DNA from: Viscum album
Lineage: Eukaryota; Streptophyta; Magnoliopsida; Santalales; Viscaceae
DNA: 64,000 bases
NCBI GenBank assembly: GCA_963277665.1
Contig: OY728137.1
Location: 1,175,794,670-1,175,858,669 of the forward strand
Direction: 5' to 3'
A program made the translations under genes and the position numbers. How positions within the stretch are numbered: position 1 is the first letter of the stretch; the number at the start of each line of letters is the position of its first letter. Below, piece after piece: positions 10,926 through 23,555 of this stretch. The notes below the pieces were generated by a model. That model saw only the letters and a program-made list of their open reading frames with translations. It was not told the origin of the DNA and made no database searches.

Positions 10926-12090
10926 TTGAAGAAAAAGGTAGAGTTGGTTCAGAAGGGTAAGTTTCATGATTTTAATGCTGATAATGATTATATTTTAAGA
11001 TTTGGAAATAGATTATGTGTGCCTTATGATTCAAAGTTGAATAATGAGTTGTTATGTGAAGCTCATAGTTCTCCGTTTTCAGTTCATCCTCACAGCGCTA
11101 ATATGTACAGAGATCTTTGGGAGTATTACTGGTGGGATGGAATTAAAAGAGATATTGTTGATTTTTTTGTGAAGTGTTTGACTTGTCATCAGGTTAAATA
11201 AGAGTGACAGTTAATGAAAAGGATGCTTTAGCCTTTACCGGTGCCAGAGTGGAAACAGGAAAACATATCTATGAAATTCATTATTGGATTACCAAATACA
11301 CCTCGATATAGTAATTCAATCTGGGTTATTGTTGATTGATTGACTAAATCTGCTCGTTTCCTTCATATTAGAGATAATTTGTCTCTAGATCAAATTTCCC
11401 GGTTGTATGTTAAAGAGATAGCCAATTTTCATGGTGCTCCCCTCTCTATTGTATCTGATCGTGATCCCAAGTTTACTTACAACTTTTGGAAAGGCCTTCA
11501 GAAGTCATTTGGTACTGAATTAAATTTTTATACAGCTTTTCATCCTCAATCATATGGGTAGTCAGAACAAACAATTTAGACCTTGGAGGATATGTTATGC
11601 ACTTGCTCAATGGATTACCAGGGAAGTTGGGACCGACATATTTCTTTGGTTTAATTTTCTTATAATAACAGTTTTCATTCCAGTATACATATGTCTCCGT
11701 TTGAAGCATTATATGGGAAGTGGTGTCGAAATCTAGATTTTTGGGATGAAGTGGGGGAAAGGAAGCTGATGGGACTAGAATTGGTAGAAGATATGGTAGA
11801 GAAAGTTTAGTTGATTCAGAAGCACATGAGAACAGCTCTGAGCAAGCAGAAAAGTTATGCGGATAACCGGAGGAAGGATCTCTTTTTCAAGGTAGGTGGT
11901 CATGTCTTTCTCAAAGTTTCATCATAGAAAAGTGTGGAGCGTTTTGGTAAGAAAGGAAAGTTGAGTCTGAGGTTCATTGGACCTTATTAAATCCTAGATA
12001 AAGTTGGATTAGTTTCATATAGAGTGGATTTACCTCCAATTTTATCCCAGGTATACAATGTTTTTCTCTTTTCAATGTTAAAAAAGTATA
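10926..12090 (+). pseudogene. pol: T2 integrase, broken
   Basis: Integrase inserts the cDNA. The zinc-binding N-terminus is present (HSSPFSVHPHSANMYRD...CLTCHQVK, 11063-11199). In the core the first catalytic Asp of MDF is replaced by Lys (MKF, AAA at 11274-11276). The second is intact in VSDRDPKF. The Glu region reads HPQSYG-stop-SEQTIQTLEDML. The C-terminal GKKGKLSLRFIGPY block is present. Stops are scattered but the frame is held over most of the domain. Confidence 0.87.
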
Positions 12091-12314
12091 TTCCGGATCC
12101 ATCTCATGTTTTGAGCCTAGAGGTAGTTCAGTTGGAAGAGAATCTATATTATGAGAAAAAACCAGTCCAAATTCTTGACTGAAGAGAGAAAGTGTTGGGG
12201 AATAAGGTAATTAATTAGGTAAAGGTTTTGTGGAAAAACCATATGGTTGAAAAGGCAATGTGGTAATCTGAAAATGCTATGAGGGATAAATACCCCTATT
12301 TATTTAATAAGTGA
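12091..12314 (+). pseudogene. pol: T2 chromodomain, broken
   Basis: The C-terminal chromodomain of chromovirus integrase guides insertion to particular chromatin. KYIPDPSHVL precedes it; KVLWKNHMVEKAMW and RDKYPYLF are the diagnostic strand and helix. Stops sit at former Arg/Trp codons. The reading frame ends with TGA at 12312-12314, about 30 nt before the polypurine tract. Confidence 0.82.
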
Positions 12315-12340
12315 ATAAAATTTCAAGGACACAGTTTACA

Positions 12341-12354
12341 AAAGGGGGGAAGGA
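12341..12354 (+). other. T2 polypurine tract
   Basis: AAAGGGGGGAAGGA directly before the 3' LTR. T4 has nearly the same tract on the minus strand. Confidence 0.85.
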
Positions 12355-13813
12355 TGTAAAATCCCAGGTAAATAAAGAAATATGACATTTTAATATTTAT
12401 TAATATTTTTGAATTAAAAATTAATTTTTATTTAAAGGGGATTCTATGTTTGATGGAATGCCCGATATGCAACAACATTCTTTCTTTGAAATCTTACGTT
12501 GCACACTAATAATATAATATTATTATTTTAAATGATACTTAACGCCTAGACATTGTGTTGGATTAAATGAATAGAAATAACTAAAATACGTTTATACATG
12601 TTTGTTAAATGTTTTTACATTTATCCAATAAAATTTATAGGCTTAAAATGTGAATGAATCCAATTTCAAGCACAAATACACTAATATTCTTTAAAAGGTC
12701 GATTTACTGCCTTTTGATAGAGAACCCTTTTTAAATATAGTTTTTTCACTTTTATATGTTATATTTGAAAAAAATATTATTCTTTATAATTGGGACATCA
12801 AAATATAATTTGGATGAAATTTTGGTATGTTTTTGATAAAGTTCATTTTTTAATGAATAGTGAAAATACTGTATTTTAATTCAAAACTGCCACTTAATAT
12901 AATTTATTTATATTGTTAGATTATCTTTTTAATTGATTTTAAAGTGTAATTAGAATATATTTTTACCATTTAATCCAATGTTGGTCATTGGAAGTAATTT
13001 CACATTGAAATTGGACATAAAAAAGTGTCAATCTTTTGATAGTTATTTCTTACAAACACGTTTTTTTATTTTGACAGTGGGAATTAATTTTAAATTAATT
13101 TCAGCCATTTTTGTGTTTTGAATTTGGAAAAATTAATTCCATATTTATAATTAGGAGTTCTAAATTGTGTAAATAGTTAACTTTTATTTTTAGACATTAT
13201 GAATATTTACTTTAGTAAATATTTTATTTACCATGGTTAAAAGGTAAATCTCTTAATTAAGGGTAAAAAATAATATTATAATACTATTAAATTACAATAA
13301 TATGTTCCCTAATACTATTATTTGATACATATACGACCATGGAAATCCTTTTATTGATTCTGGGACCCCATGGGGCCACTTGAGAGTGATAATGACACTT
13401 TATTTTAATTAACTTAAAGTAAAGGAAAAATGACATAAACAAATATCTTTTAGTAAATTAATTTTTATATGGGATTATATAAGTTATATATTTGACTATA
13501 AATATTAATTTGAAAGATAAAAATATTTAGTACATAATGGTATTTGTTTTATAATTTTTATACATCATATAAATTAAATTATTTATGAGACAATAATGAT
13601 GCAGTGTTCACCTCATTAATAAATGATTTAAATAAATAAGATTATAAAGATTAAAATAATATCCAAAACCTATCCAATTATTAATGGATGATTTTATTTC
13701 GACCATGATTCATCTTATCTTCTACTTTAATAAGTTTTGGACATTTAGAAACTGAAAATCATTATCTAATAATATAATATTTTCACACTTTCCTAAAGCG
13801 GCCCTCCTCTTGT

Positions 13814-13821
13814 TATAAAAA
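13814..13821 (+). promoter_or_regulatory. T2 3' LTR TATA box
   Basis: TATAAAAA, the counterpart of 5515-5522. In a 3' LTR it could only drive transcription into flanking DNA. Confidence 0.7.
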
Positions 13822-14164
13822 TCCCTAACATCCAACCCATTAATCACACCTCTCAAGCCACTTGGATCCCCAAAACTCTACCCAATTAATCTCCTTACAT
13901 ACTTATCTTCCTCTTAGAATCCTTACTTTAGGAATAGGGTAATTCAAGTAAACCTTTTGGTTCAAACCAAAAGGAGATAACCGATTTAAAGGTAATGTCT
14001 TATCCTAAGTTCTTTTGTTTTATTTTCCTTCTATAACCCCCTAAAATATTTTTGTTCCTTTATTTTATAACAACACCAGTATCCTAGATATACTAGGTTG
14101 TTTTTATGAGAATGATTCTAACTACACTTACACACACCTTCGTCTAATGGGTAAAGAACATACT

Positions 14165-14572
14165 GTTTCTATGGACGACGAACTAACGCCTCACGAAACG
14201 ATGATTGTTCAATTATATCCTAACACCTCTTATGGTGGAAATTAATATGAAAATGTATCTATATGTGATATATATTATCTTTATATTGTTTCTATGCTCC
14301 TGTATTTTTCATTTATAGAATACCTTTATGGTTTCCATAGTGGGTAAATACGATAATCTCATTTAAGGAAGTGCGGACTACCACCCCCTCAAAGTGATAT
14401 GAATCATTCAAGACTTATATAGAATATATAAAGGATAGAGTTAATGAAATTATATATGATATTATACTGAAATTATAATATACCTATGTATCATTATGTT
14501 TTTATTCCATTAAATATGAAATAGAAATGAAAGTAGCGTTCATGCGTACGTACAACTTACCATCTTCATGAA
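14165..14572 (+). promoter_or_regulatory. Three-hairpin leader array, T2 3' LTR
   Basis: HP1 pairs GTTTC 14165-14169 with GAAAC 14195-14199. HP2 pairs TTAAGG 14363-14368 with CCTCAA 14387-14392, with one A-C mismatch that looks like decay. HP3 pairs TTCATG 14539-14544 with CATGAA 14567-14572 around CGTACGTAC...CTTACCATCT. HP1 starts 351 nt after the TATA box, as in the 5' copy. Confidence 0.68.
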
Positions 14573-15087
14573 AGGTGAATTTCATTTCTTATCTTCAAAT
14601 GTTATGTACTATTATAAATAAATATATATACTAGATATAAATGATATATATTATATATAAATCATGAATATCATTTTGGAGATAATGGAATTTTGACCAC
14701 ATGAACAACTTGTAATTATAAGAAGTTCATTTTTTACTCAAGTACCAAATATTGACCAAATGAACATTATTAACTTAAATGATTAAATAATTTTTATAAC
14801 ATGGTAATAAGTAATATAAAAGGAATAATAAACTTTCAAAAGGTTCTTAAGCAAGTAGAAATTAACTTTATTTTATTATTCAGGAGATTAATGAAATAAC
14901 GGGTCAATTCAGACACAAGGTAAGGGACTTCGTCTCAATCTACTTTCATTGAGGCATATATTGTTTTATAAAATACTTTCTTTTATATGATGTATAAACA
15001 CCTTTTAATTTTCATTTCATTCAAAGGGAATATTTTTCTTTGAGGATTTTTTCTAAATGAAAAATATAATGTTTGTTTTTAACGTAT

Positions 15088-15115
15088 GCGGTGACAACGA
15101 CCTTTCCACCACTGC
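15088..15115 (+). promoter_or_regulatory. Fourth leader hairpin (HP4), T2 3' LTR
   Basis: GCGGTG (15088-15093) pairs with CACTGC (15110-15115), with one G-T wobble where the 5' LTR has a G-C pair. Confidence 0.55.
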
Positions 15116-15980
15116 GAGTATTATTTGATATTTTGCTTCATTAACAAGCCACAATGTTTTTAAAAGAAAAATAAATACCATATACTCTTTTACGTATTTT
15201 GGTAATGAAAATGTTTTTTGTATTTATTATTTCAATATCTTGTTCAATATCTTGAAAAGATATATTGTGATTTCAATTTGGGAATGTTATCTTTCTTTTA
15301 TGATTATGTTATGTGTTAGGATTATATTATGGTCCTTGGGAAATGTTTACGTATACAGGTGGTTACATGATAAACCTATGGTGGGTGAGCCCGAGATACC
15401 TCTCTAATGCATTGGGTAACGTGATGGAGGTAAACATGAATATTTCTCCTAAGAGATTTAAGGAATATACTGTGATGGGTATTCAAACATAACTCCCTAT
15501 GTAGCTATGATAACTAAAATGTTAGTATGATATGAATGCCACAAGTTAACTATGGATTTATGATTTCAATTTGTTATTCATAAATCTTATTATTTCATTA
15601 TGTATGTTAAAGAGCTTATGTTATGTATGTATTGATGAACTATTGTTTTATTTCTTTGTTTTATAACCCTTACTGAGCTTTTTATGATAATCCCAAGTTT
15701 CGAATTTTTTTTCACAGGACTTAAATATGAATAGGGTCAAGGATGGGATCAAGGGAAATTCATGCTGTCTAAAACATAGAACTGAACACGACTCTTTTTT
15801 TCTACATTTTTTATTTTATGAAAAAATGGAAACTGAGTAGAAGTGTCTAATTTGTAATTTTTTAGATGTAATTTAATAGTTATAGCCTAACCCTCTAAAA
15901 CTCTAAACCTGAAAAGATCTTCAATATGAATTATTCATTTAATTCAAGATTATGTAATGTTTTAAGGCAGATTCCTTATA

Positions 15981-15985
15981 GATAT
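15981..15985. repeat. T2 target-site duplication, right (GATAT)
   Basis: Same five bases as 4058-4062; fixes the right end of T2. Confidence 0.85.
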
Positions 15986-17089
15986 GTTCAATATCTTTTG
16001 ATGCATGAAACATTGAAATTAAATAAATAATGATTTAATATAATAAAAAATGAAATAAATTATTATATATTTAATTTAAATTGAAAAATAAATCACATTG
16101 TTAAAAAAAAGATTTCAAATTTACTTAGATAATAAAATTGATTCCAGTGAGGTTGTTTTTAATTTTTTTAATGAAATATGATTTTTTTATAAAATTCAAT
16201 ACATTTTATTAATGATATCAATAAAATATATTGATAAAATATAATTAATAATTAATAATATCACATAAGTACATCTATGAAATGATTGAGTAATGATAAA
16301 TAATACAATTCTAATAATTCTTGGTTAAATAAAAATGGTTTATTTACAGTCATTTCTTAATATATATGTTTTATTTAAAAGTTAATTTATATTATTTAGA
16401 GTATTAAAATTATGTAAAATTTTTGTTTATAAATTTATAAAAATTAATAATCATTCATACATTAACTACCAAGTAGTTAGAAATGAATATAAAATAATTT
16501 GATGGTAAAATTAAATTTTTTTAGAAAACTATTTTTCATGTAAACCATGTATTTTTGTCATAATAAATTAAATTAATACCTACTGATTAATGTTTTTAAT
16601 GATATTTGTATATAAAATGTTCAGTAAAACAAATTAACATTCATCTAATGGTTGTTACTAGGCCACGTATAAGAATAATATAATTTTTATGATGAAAGAT
16701 ATTTTTTTTTCTAAAAATGGTTTTATGCATTTTGTGCATGGATATTAGAGTTAATTTATATCATATTTAGAAATTTAATTTGATAAAATGGATTTCATTT
16801 TTTAATCACTATTTCGAAATTTGGTTGTATGGCCAATTTCTTCTTTAGTTATAAAAACATGTTATCATGCTAAAAGTTTTTCACCATGTCAAAAGTTAAA
16901 AGTGTTAAACTAAGTGATATGGATTCAAATATCACAAAAAAACATGTTTTAATTAGATTGGATTAGTGTATTTAAAAACAAAATTTTATTATATAAAAAA
17001 TTGGGCTTATTTTGTTTTACTTTCCCATGAAAATGACCTTATATTATTTGAAATTTATGGCTACTTAGAAGGGTGACACTCCCCTCACT

Positions 17090-17096
17090 TATAAAT
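17090..17096 (+). promoter_or_regulatory. T1 LTR TATA box
   Basis: TATAAAT after CCCCTCACT, as in the other LTRs. Confidence 0.6.
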
Positions 17097-17432
17097 GGGA
17101 ACATAATATATTCAATTATACAAAAAAATTTAGCACCTTATCTCAACAAATATCTGTAAAAATAACTTAAAAACTTTCCTACCCGTGACCTAGAGGTCCT
17201 AGTCTCACTAAAATACCAACTCAATAATGGTTATTAAGATATCCAAAGGAGGATACCCAAGGAAGATCTAATTGAGTTAACCAAGTTCTTTCAAATTTAT
17301 TTATTCTTATATCTCATAAAAAAATTATATAATAACCTAAAAATAATGTAAGTATTATAATTATTATACTAAAATGTTATTATTTTTATTCATTTTCTAT
17401 AAAATTTCCATCTAATAGAAAATAAAAACACC

Positions 17433-17662
17433 GCTCATGCGTACGTGAAGACTATCGCATCCATGAAGCAACATGTTTGATTTTTCATCACCACCTCAAA
17501 TTAATAGTTATATATATATATATTTAATGAAAACATATGATATTTATAACATAATCATGATTCTATAAATATAAAATATTATTTAATTTTCTTCTCTCCC
17601 ATCTATTGTAAAATTAAAATGTAGCTTGTGTGTATGTGGGGACTAAGACCTCCATGAAGAGT
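17433..17662 (+). promoter_or_regulatory. Leader hairpin array (two copies left), T1 LTR
   Basis: The first copy (17433-17468) has GCTCATGCGTACGTG...CATGAAGC, beginning 343-345 nt after the TATA box. The second (about 17632-17662) keeps CTTGTGTGTATG...CCATGAAG but its stem is damaged. A third copy expected near 17810 is not recognisable. Confidence 0.55.
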
Positions 17663-20306
17663 GGTATTTCATTTTTTGTCACCTAATTAATTTGATGGTT
17701 ATAAAAGTGTATATAATAAATAAATATGATATTTATAAAATTATTAATATTTTTTAACCATTTAAAAGTGACAAGGACCAGGACCATCAAATAGAAACAT
17801 GCATGAAAAATGGAACAATTAATACCCAAATATTTATTATAAGAAGGAATTATTAAGAAGTGGGTAATGAGAAATTACAAGTGAATAAAATCTAGTAATA
17901 TAATTATAAATATTTTTCTTATATAGCATGTATAATAAATATAAATTTATTATACAGGATTTCAGAACACATCCGACCAAGAGAGAATCCAAGGATTCAT
18001 AACTAAATTTATTTTCATTAGGTTATATTACTTATTCATTAACTATTTTATAACCAGATTATGTATGTGATGAAATATTATTATTTTATTTTTTATTTAA
18101 ACTTTTATTATTTGTATTTACATTTGTTTCACACAATCACTTCTTTGATTGTTTATTTGTTCAAATTTTGTGATCTTTTTAAGGGTTGTTTATGTCAATT
18201 TTAAATTTTGGAGACATGTTTCATATTGAGAATCATGTTTTCTTTTATATGGTGTAATTAACTACCATTTGAAATATTATATCATGATTAAATTTTTATT
18301 CATGGAAAATATAGTTTCATTTCAAGTTCTCTCATTCAATGGGTTTGGATTCAAAATTTACCAAAGCCATATAGGTTTATTTTGAAATATCACTTTTTAT
18401 CAAAATTATTTATATTTCAATTTTCATTGGGGGAATCATATTTTATCACTCTCATAAAACCATATATTTTGTTAAAAATATAGTTATTTATGGTTTTCTC
18501 AAGTATTATTTCCATTTTCCCTATATTTTCTACTCTAATCAACTGGAAGATTATTTATATGAAAAGTTGACTGTATTTCTTTTTTTTGTTGGGAATATTT
18601 CCCTTCCATATCCATATTGTTTATTTAGTTTCAAAAAATTTATTTTGTTAATTAAATAATTTATGAAGAAAAATTTCTAAATTTTTTTTCTTTACTTTGA
18701 AAATTTTATAAGGAATATTTTTAAAATTTTCTTTTCAACCATTTTTGACTTTCTTTAAAAAATTGTGAAACAAATATCTTTTTAAATGTTTTCTACATGA
18801 ATAGATTTTCCACTGTCATAACCATTATTTATTATTTATATTCCTTCTCAATTTTTTATAGTTTTATAAATTAGTTTCTATTCCCAATATACATTTAATT
18901 TTTTGTTTTTACATTTAAAAAAGATAGTATTTACTTGAATTATTTAAAAGGGATTTTATTTTTTTTATATTTTTATATTCTAATTCAAATTTTCTTACTT
19001 AAGAATATTTTACTTTAAAGATTCCATTATTTTAAATTATATTAAAAACAATTTTTTAAATTTAGCATTGAAATCTCATAAAAATAGTTTTGTAAGTTAC
19101 TTATTAATTCTTTTTTATAAAAACTGTACAAAATATTTAAGAAACTTCTTTTGATAATTTTACCTCAATTTTTTCTATCTATTTCTAAATGATACCTCTA
19201 TTATTTCATAATTTTCATGATCAACCTATAAATTCTCTTTTTATATAAATAATTTGGATGATTGAATATTTTATATAGACCGATTAAGTTATTGTTTTCA
19301 TCCCATGTGATACACTATGAAAATGATATGTAACCCATTTTCCTTACTTGGGGTTTTCATTTATGTTAACATATTTTATTATTTATTATAATCCACTAGG
19401 GATTTATTCTAATGATTCCATACACCTTATTTATATATATGAGTTATGATTAAATTTTAATATTTTTTTATAAAATCTATTTATTTCCTATGGGTTAATT
19501 TAACTATGATGGGATGGTGAATGTTTTTATGATCTCATGGAACACATATGAATTGTTTTAATTATTTCATGGGCGGGTTTAAAATTATATATCCTCAAAA
19601 TGCATTAGGTAAAGCTTTACATCTCATGATATAATATGTAAGGGAACGAGGATTGAACCCAATACACTACGGGACTCTGTCCACTATGTTATGATTATCT
19701 TGGTAGTGAGCCTTGGAAATGGAAATGATTTTCTATTATTATTTTTTTGCCACACTCTTATGTAATATTATTATCCTTATGAGAATTTATCAGGGATCAT
19801 GATTGATTATTGATGATTTTTCACTCTTACAGCTTATGTATTTTTTAATGACCAAGATTAAATCCATGAATCATTATTTATGACCAATGAATTATTAGGT
19901 ATTATTTTCATAAGTTATAATATTTTTATCACACCCTTATACATATCTTACGATCACTTATGATATTCAATCATATCTACTATTTTTACCCTTACCAATC
20001 ATATGAGATCACTCTTTTATTATATTTATATTTCTTTGGTTATAAAGAAGATCATTACATATGATATTTTTATCAAAGTTTCACATGTGAATAATTTTAT
20101 GGGATATTTTTTAATAGATATTAAGGAATAAGAAAATTTGGGTATAGTGGAAAAAATATCCATTGGGTGAGAAAGATATGATTTTTATTAAAAAAAATTC
20201 CCCCTAATTCTCTAAAACTCTAAACCTAAGTAGTCTCGGGTATATATGAAACTTAATTATTGTTATCGACTTTGTGATTATGGAAGTTTGAGTTTGTATC
20301 ACTTTA

Positions 20307-20983
20307 GTTGGTATCAAAGACAATATGTAAAGAGTATGTTTACAGGATGGGGTGTCTCACATATATTTTGACATGTTTTATTTTTTTAGAGTGAAAATAA
20401 ATCCCACAATTTATTATGTCCCTCGTTACTTCTCAATCACCTCTTACAATCAGGGAATGCACTTACAACCATGTGGTTCTCTGACCCAAGTCTTGATATT
20501 TGGGATCCTAGGATAGGGTGTTACAAATTTGTATTAGAGTAGGGTTTTTGGGATTAATTATTGAGTAGTTTGGTAATAGTGGCGAATAAGATGGTTTATG
20601 GAAAGGCTAATAAAACCATATAAAGGAATGTTTTATACCTCAATCTTCCTATAAGGGTCTGGAGTGAGATATTATTCATGCATCATGATAGTAAAGGTTC
20701 ATTTTTAATTATGTATAGGGTGATAAAAACCAAATTAAATTACATATAATGGTTTTGAAATGAAAAGTTTAATCATGTGAAAAAGAATTTCCAAGGACTC
20801 CTTGGTTTTAAACATACACAGACAGGTTCAAAAAATGGTGTTATTTAACTTTTAAATTAACCCTAAATGATTTTATTTTTGGATGAGATGAAATTAACTA
20901 AGGGATATAGTTACACCTATATATATTTTGGGTATTGAACCTTGATCATTTGTTTTGATGGAATTACTCATGCATTTTAGACT
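20307..20983 (+). other. T1 leader before gag, non-coding
   Basis: AT-rich stretch between the primer site and gag. At about 20515-20540, GGGTGTTACA followed by AATTTGTATTAGAGTAGGG looks like another LTR end plus primer site, so a further insertion or rearrangement may lie here. No other feature seen. Confidence 0.4.
20309..20321 (+). other. T1 primer-binding site (downstream copy)
   Basis: TGGTATCAAAGAC after the LTR end, followed by the AATATGTAAAGAGTATGTTT-like start also found at 2583. So this LTR has a polypurine tract before it and a primer site after it. Confidence 0.65.
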
Positions 20984-21790
20984 ATGTCACCTAGGAGAGA
21001 TCATATAGAATGTGGTCATAGGGTAATTGTAAATGCTCTTATGGACCCTCAGTTTTAGTTTTTGGGAGTGATCATTCATGATATCAAAGGGAAGGATAAG
21101 GGTGTGGATTGGGATAATCCCTGATAGATAGATAGAGATTCAAATTTTATAAAGCATAAACCTTTTTCATTTAGAGGGGATGTGGGGCTAGAGTGGGTTG
21201 AATAGTGTCTGGAAAATATTGATTAGATCTTCATTTTTTTTCCAACTTTAGAGGCATCAAAGGTTGAGTTTGGATCAATTTTTCTAGAAGGTCTAGAATA
21301 GAAATGGTTAAAATCCATTATGGAGTTAGGAAAGGAAAACTATATTTATTAGAAGGGATTATATAAGAATTTAATTGATTAGTATATTATAAAAGATTCA
21401 GAGTTAGAAAAGTCTTGAGAGTTTCTTAAACTTTAGCTGTGTGGTAATTTAGTGAAGTAGTACGCCTCTAATATTTTTGATCTTGTGAATTTTATGTCAT
21501 AATTCATAACGAATGATACATTAAAAGATCATATATTAAAGATGTGTCTATGATTGGGGATTATAATAGGTATTTTTTTGTTGTTGAATCTACTGCCCTA
21601 TTCGGAGGTGGTTAGTATGATAGTTGATACAAAAGTGGATATGAAGGATGTAAAAAATATGAGCTAATTATTTACTCGATTTAGAGAAGGGAAAAGATTT
21701 ACAAGTGAAAAAAATAGGAAGTGGTGGTTCAAGGGTATGTTATTTGGAGATTCTTTTCTAGGAAAGGGACCCCTAGTTTTCTTCTAGTGT
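20984..21790 (+). pseudogene. gag: T1 gag relic
   Basis: One frame read from the ATG at 20984 gives Gag-like protein over about 800 nt with many stops but no frameshift. Recognisable are SFRGDVGLEWVE-stop-CLENID, LEASKVEFGSIFLEGLE-stop-KWLKS, and the helix block EFLKL...YASNIFDLVNFM, which match the retrotransposon gag core. Nearly all stops are TAG/TGA/TAA one transition from CAG/CGA/CAA/TGG, as expected of methylated-C decay. Nothing of pol follows, because the sequence changes to the minus-strand T3 LTR soon after. Confidence 0.75.
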
Positions 21791-21850
21791 TGTTAGGTGG
21801 GGAACCGAAACTCTAATTTCTCAAAACCTCAGTGTTTTTTTTCACTAGAA

Positions 21851-22159
21851 TGAGATACTAGTCCAAGAAAGGTGGAACGAGAAAAACATAAATAAACATT
21901 ACATTATTTAATATGAATATTCAATACATATAAAAATTATACACATGCAAGGACTATAAAGGGTTACTATATTTAGAGGCTAGATACATAGTCAACTTAT
22001 TTATTAAAATATATTCAAAATCTCCCACAAAGTACTTTATATCAGTACCCTTACCTCAAGTCTCTCCTTGATTTGTATGTGTTAAAACCTACTAAATAAT
22101 AAATATATATTTACTATACTAATATATACAAAAACCATGTTCAAATAAATTAATATATA
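21851..22159 (-). repeat. T3 LTR, distal fragment
   Basis: Read on the minus strand this contains GAGACTTGAG followed by GTAAGGG (about 22045-22065), the counterpart of the second donor of T2 (6621). Removing T4 puts it about 375 nt after HP3 of the T3 LTR, against about 350 in T2. Hence T4 landed inside this LTR. The left limit, where it joins the T1 gag relic, is uncertain. Confidence 0.55.
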
Positions 22160-23022
22160 TATAAGGCCCCAGCCTTAAACCTTACTTAATCTTGAGATAT
22201 TTCAAGAATACACCTTGAGGATCTTTTCAGGTTTAGAGTTTTAGAGAATTAGATCATAAAACATGCATTACATACCACATTTAAACAAAGTGGTTACATA
22301 AAATACAGTACTCATTTTACCCATCAGTGGAAACATATTTAAAATAAAACATGGATTCTTTCTTGACACTTCATTGACACTATCATCACATCATTTACCT
22401 TTACCTTGACCTGTGAAAAACATTTCAAAAACTGGGGATGAGCATAAAAAGCTCAGTAAGGGATATAAAAATATGGAATGGAAACATGAGTACATATATA
22501 CATAAGAATGAAATCATACTTTACCCATAAAACATGGGCACTTTAACATACCTCATCAAATCATGAATAAATCATAGAAATCATAAGATATAAAGGTAAC
22601 TGGAGGCATTCATAACATTCTTACATAGGGAGTAACCCTCTTGGTTACGTTTGGAATACCTATCACAGTATATTCCCTAAATCTCTTCGGAGAAACCTTA
22701 ACGTTTAACCCCTTCACATTACCCAATGCATTGGAGAGCTATATCGGGATCACCTGCCCTTAGTTTGTCACGGAACCACCCGTCTTCACAATAATTCCCA
22801 AGAACCATAACATAATCATATCACATAAAACATACATAAAGGAAACACAACATTTCCACATTTCAATCACAAGATATCAATAAAACACATTGATATAATA
22901 AAAACATTATGAAAACCATTTTCAATACCAAAATAAAAGAAAATAAAACATGGTATTTATTTTTCTTTAAAAAAAAAGGTATGGCTTGTAGAGGAATCCG
23001 AAACTCAAATAATGGTCACGGT

Positions 23023-23043
23023 GGCGGAGAAGTCGTTGTCGCC
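23023..23043 (-). promoter_or_regulatory. HP4, T4 3' LTR
   Basis: GGCG (23023-23026) pairs with CGCC (23040-23043). The other LTR has GGCA/TGCC at the same place. Confidence 0.55.
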
Positions 23044-23555
23044 GCATATGTACGACAAAAACATTCCCTTTTGTCGTTTAGTAAAACTCTTTGTATAAAA
23101 AATATTCCTTTCAGATAAATGTAAAAGTAAAAAGGGTTTTTACACTGTATAAAAGAAAGTTGTGTATAAAACATAATATGCCTCAATGAAAGGAGATTGA
23201 GATGAAGTCCCATACATCGGGTCCGACTTGACTCGATCGTTCTTTAACCTCCTGAATAATAAACTTAAGTTAATTTCTACTTGCTTAAGAACCTTTTTCA
23301 AGTTAATTATTCCTTTTATATCACTTATTACCATGTCATGAACACTATGTAATTATTTAAGTTAATAACGGTCGTTTTATCAATCATTGGCAGTTGAGTC
23401 AAAAATAAACTCTTTATAATTTACAAGTTGTTCATGTATCCATTATATACAGAGTTATACTCATGATTTATATATCATATATATCATATATATCCAGTAT
23501 ATACATGCATTTATAATATTACATAACGTTTAGAGGTAAGAAATGAAATGCACCG

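Larger units (their letters stand above)
4063..15980 (+). mobile_element. T2: Ty3/gypsy chromovirus (Tekay/Del-like), complete but inactive
   Basis: An 11.9 kb element: 5' LTR (4063-7683), primer site, gag, pol in the order PR-RT-RNase H-IN-chromodomain, polypurine tract, 3' LTR (12355-15980), flanked by GATAT. Gene order and the chromodomain at the end of integrase mark it as a chromovirus. Very long LTRs and the CENCGKKH plus CCHC gag pattern suggest the Tekay/Del clade (inference). The LTRs are clearly diverged from each other and gag-pol carries many stops and two frameshifts. T4 is a close relative. It is inserted in the T1 LTR. Confidence 0.9.
12355..15980 (+). repeat. T2 3' LTR
   Basis: Starts TGTAAAATCCCAGG and ends CCTTATA before the GATAT duplication; 3,626 bp against 3,621 in the 5' copy. 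Many substitutions separate the two copies, so the insertion is old. All leader features recur: TATA, donor-like GT at 13992, hairpins, 36-nt interval, palindrome CTAATGCATTGG (15404-15415) and acceptor-like CACAG ending at 15717. Confidence 0.9.
15986..20306 (+). repeat. T1 middle LTR, right fragment
   Basis: Continues the LTR begun at 4011-4062; together about 4.37 kb, close to the T8 LTR length. It carries a TATA box (17090), two recognisable leader hairpins (17433-17468 and about 17632-17662), AATGCATTAGG (19599), and ends at a primer-binding site. At the donor position (17266) the GT is AT. The sequence is AT-rich and decayed, with no coding. Confidence 0.7.
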
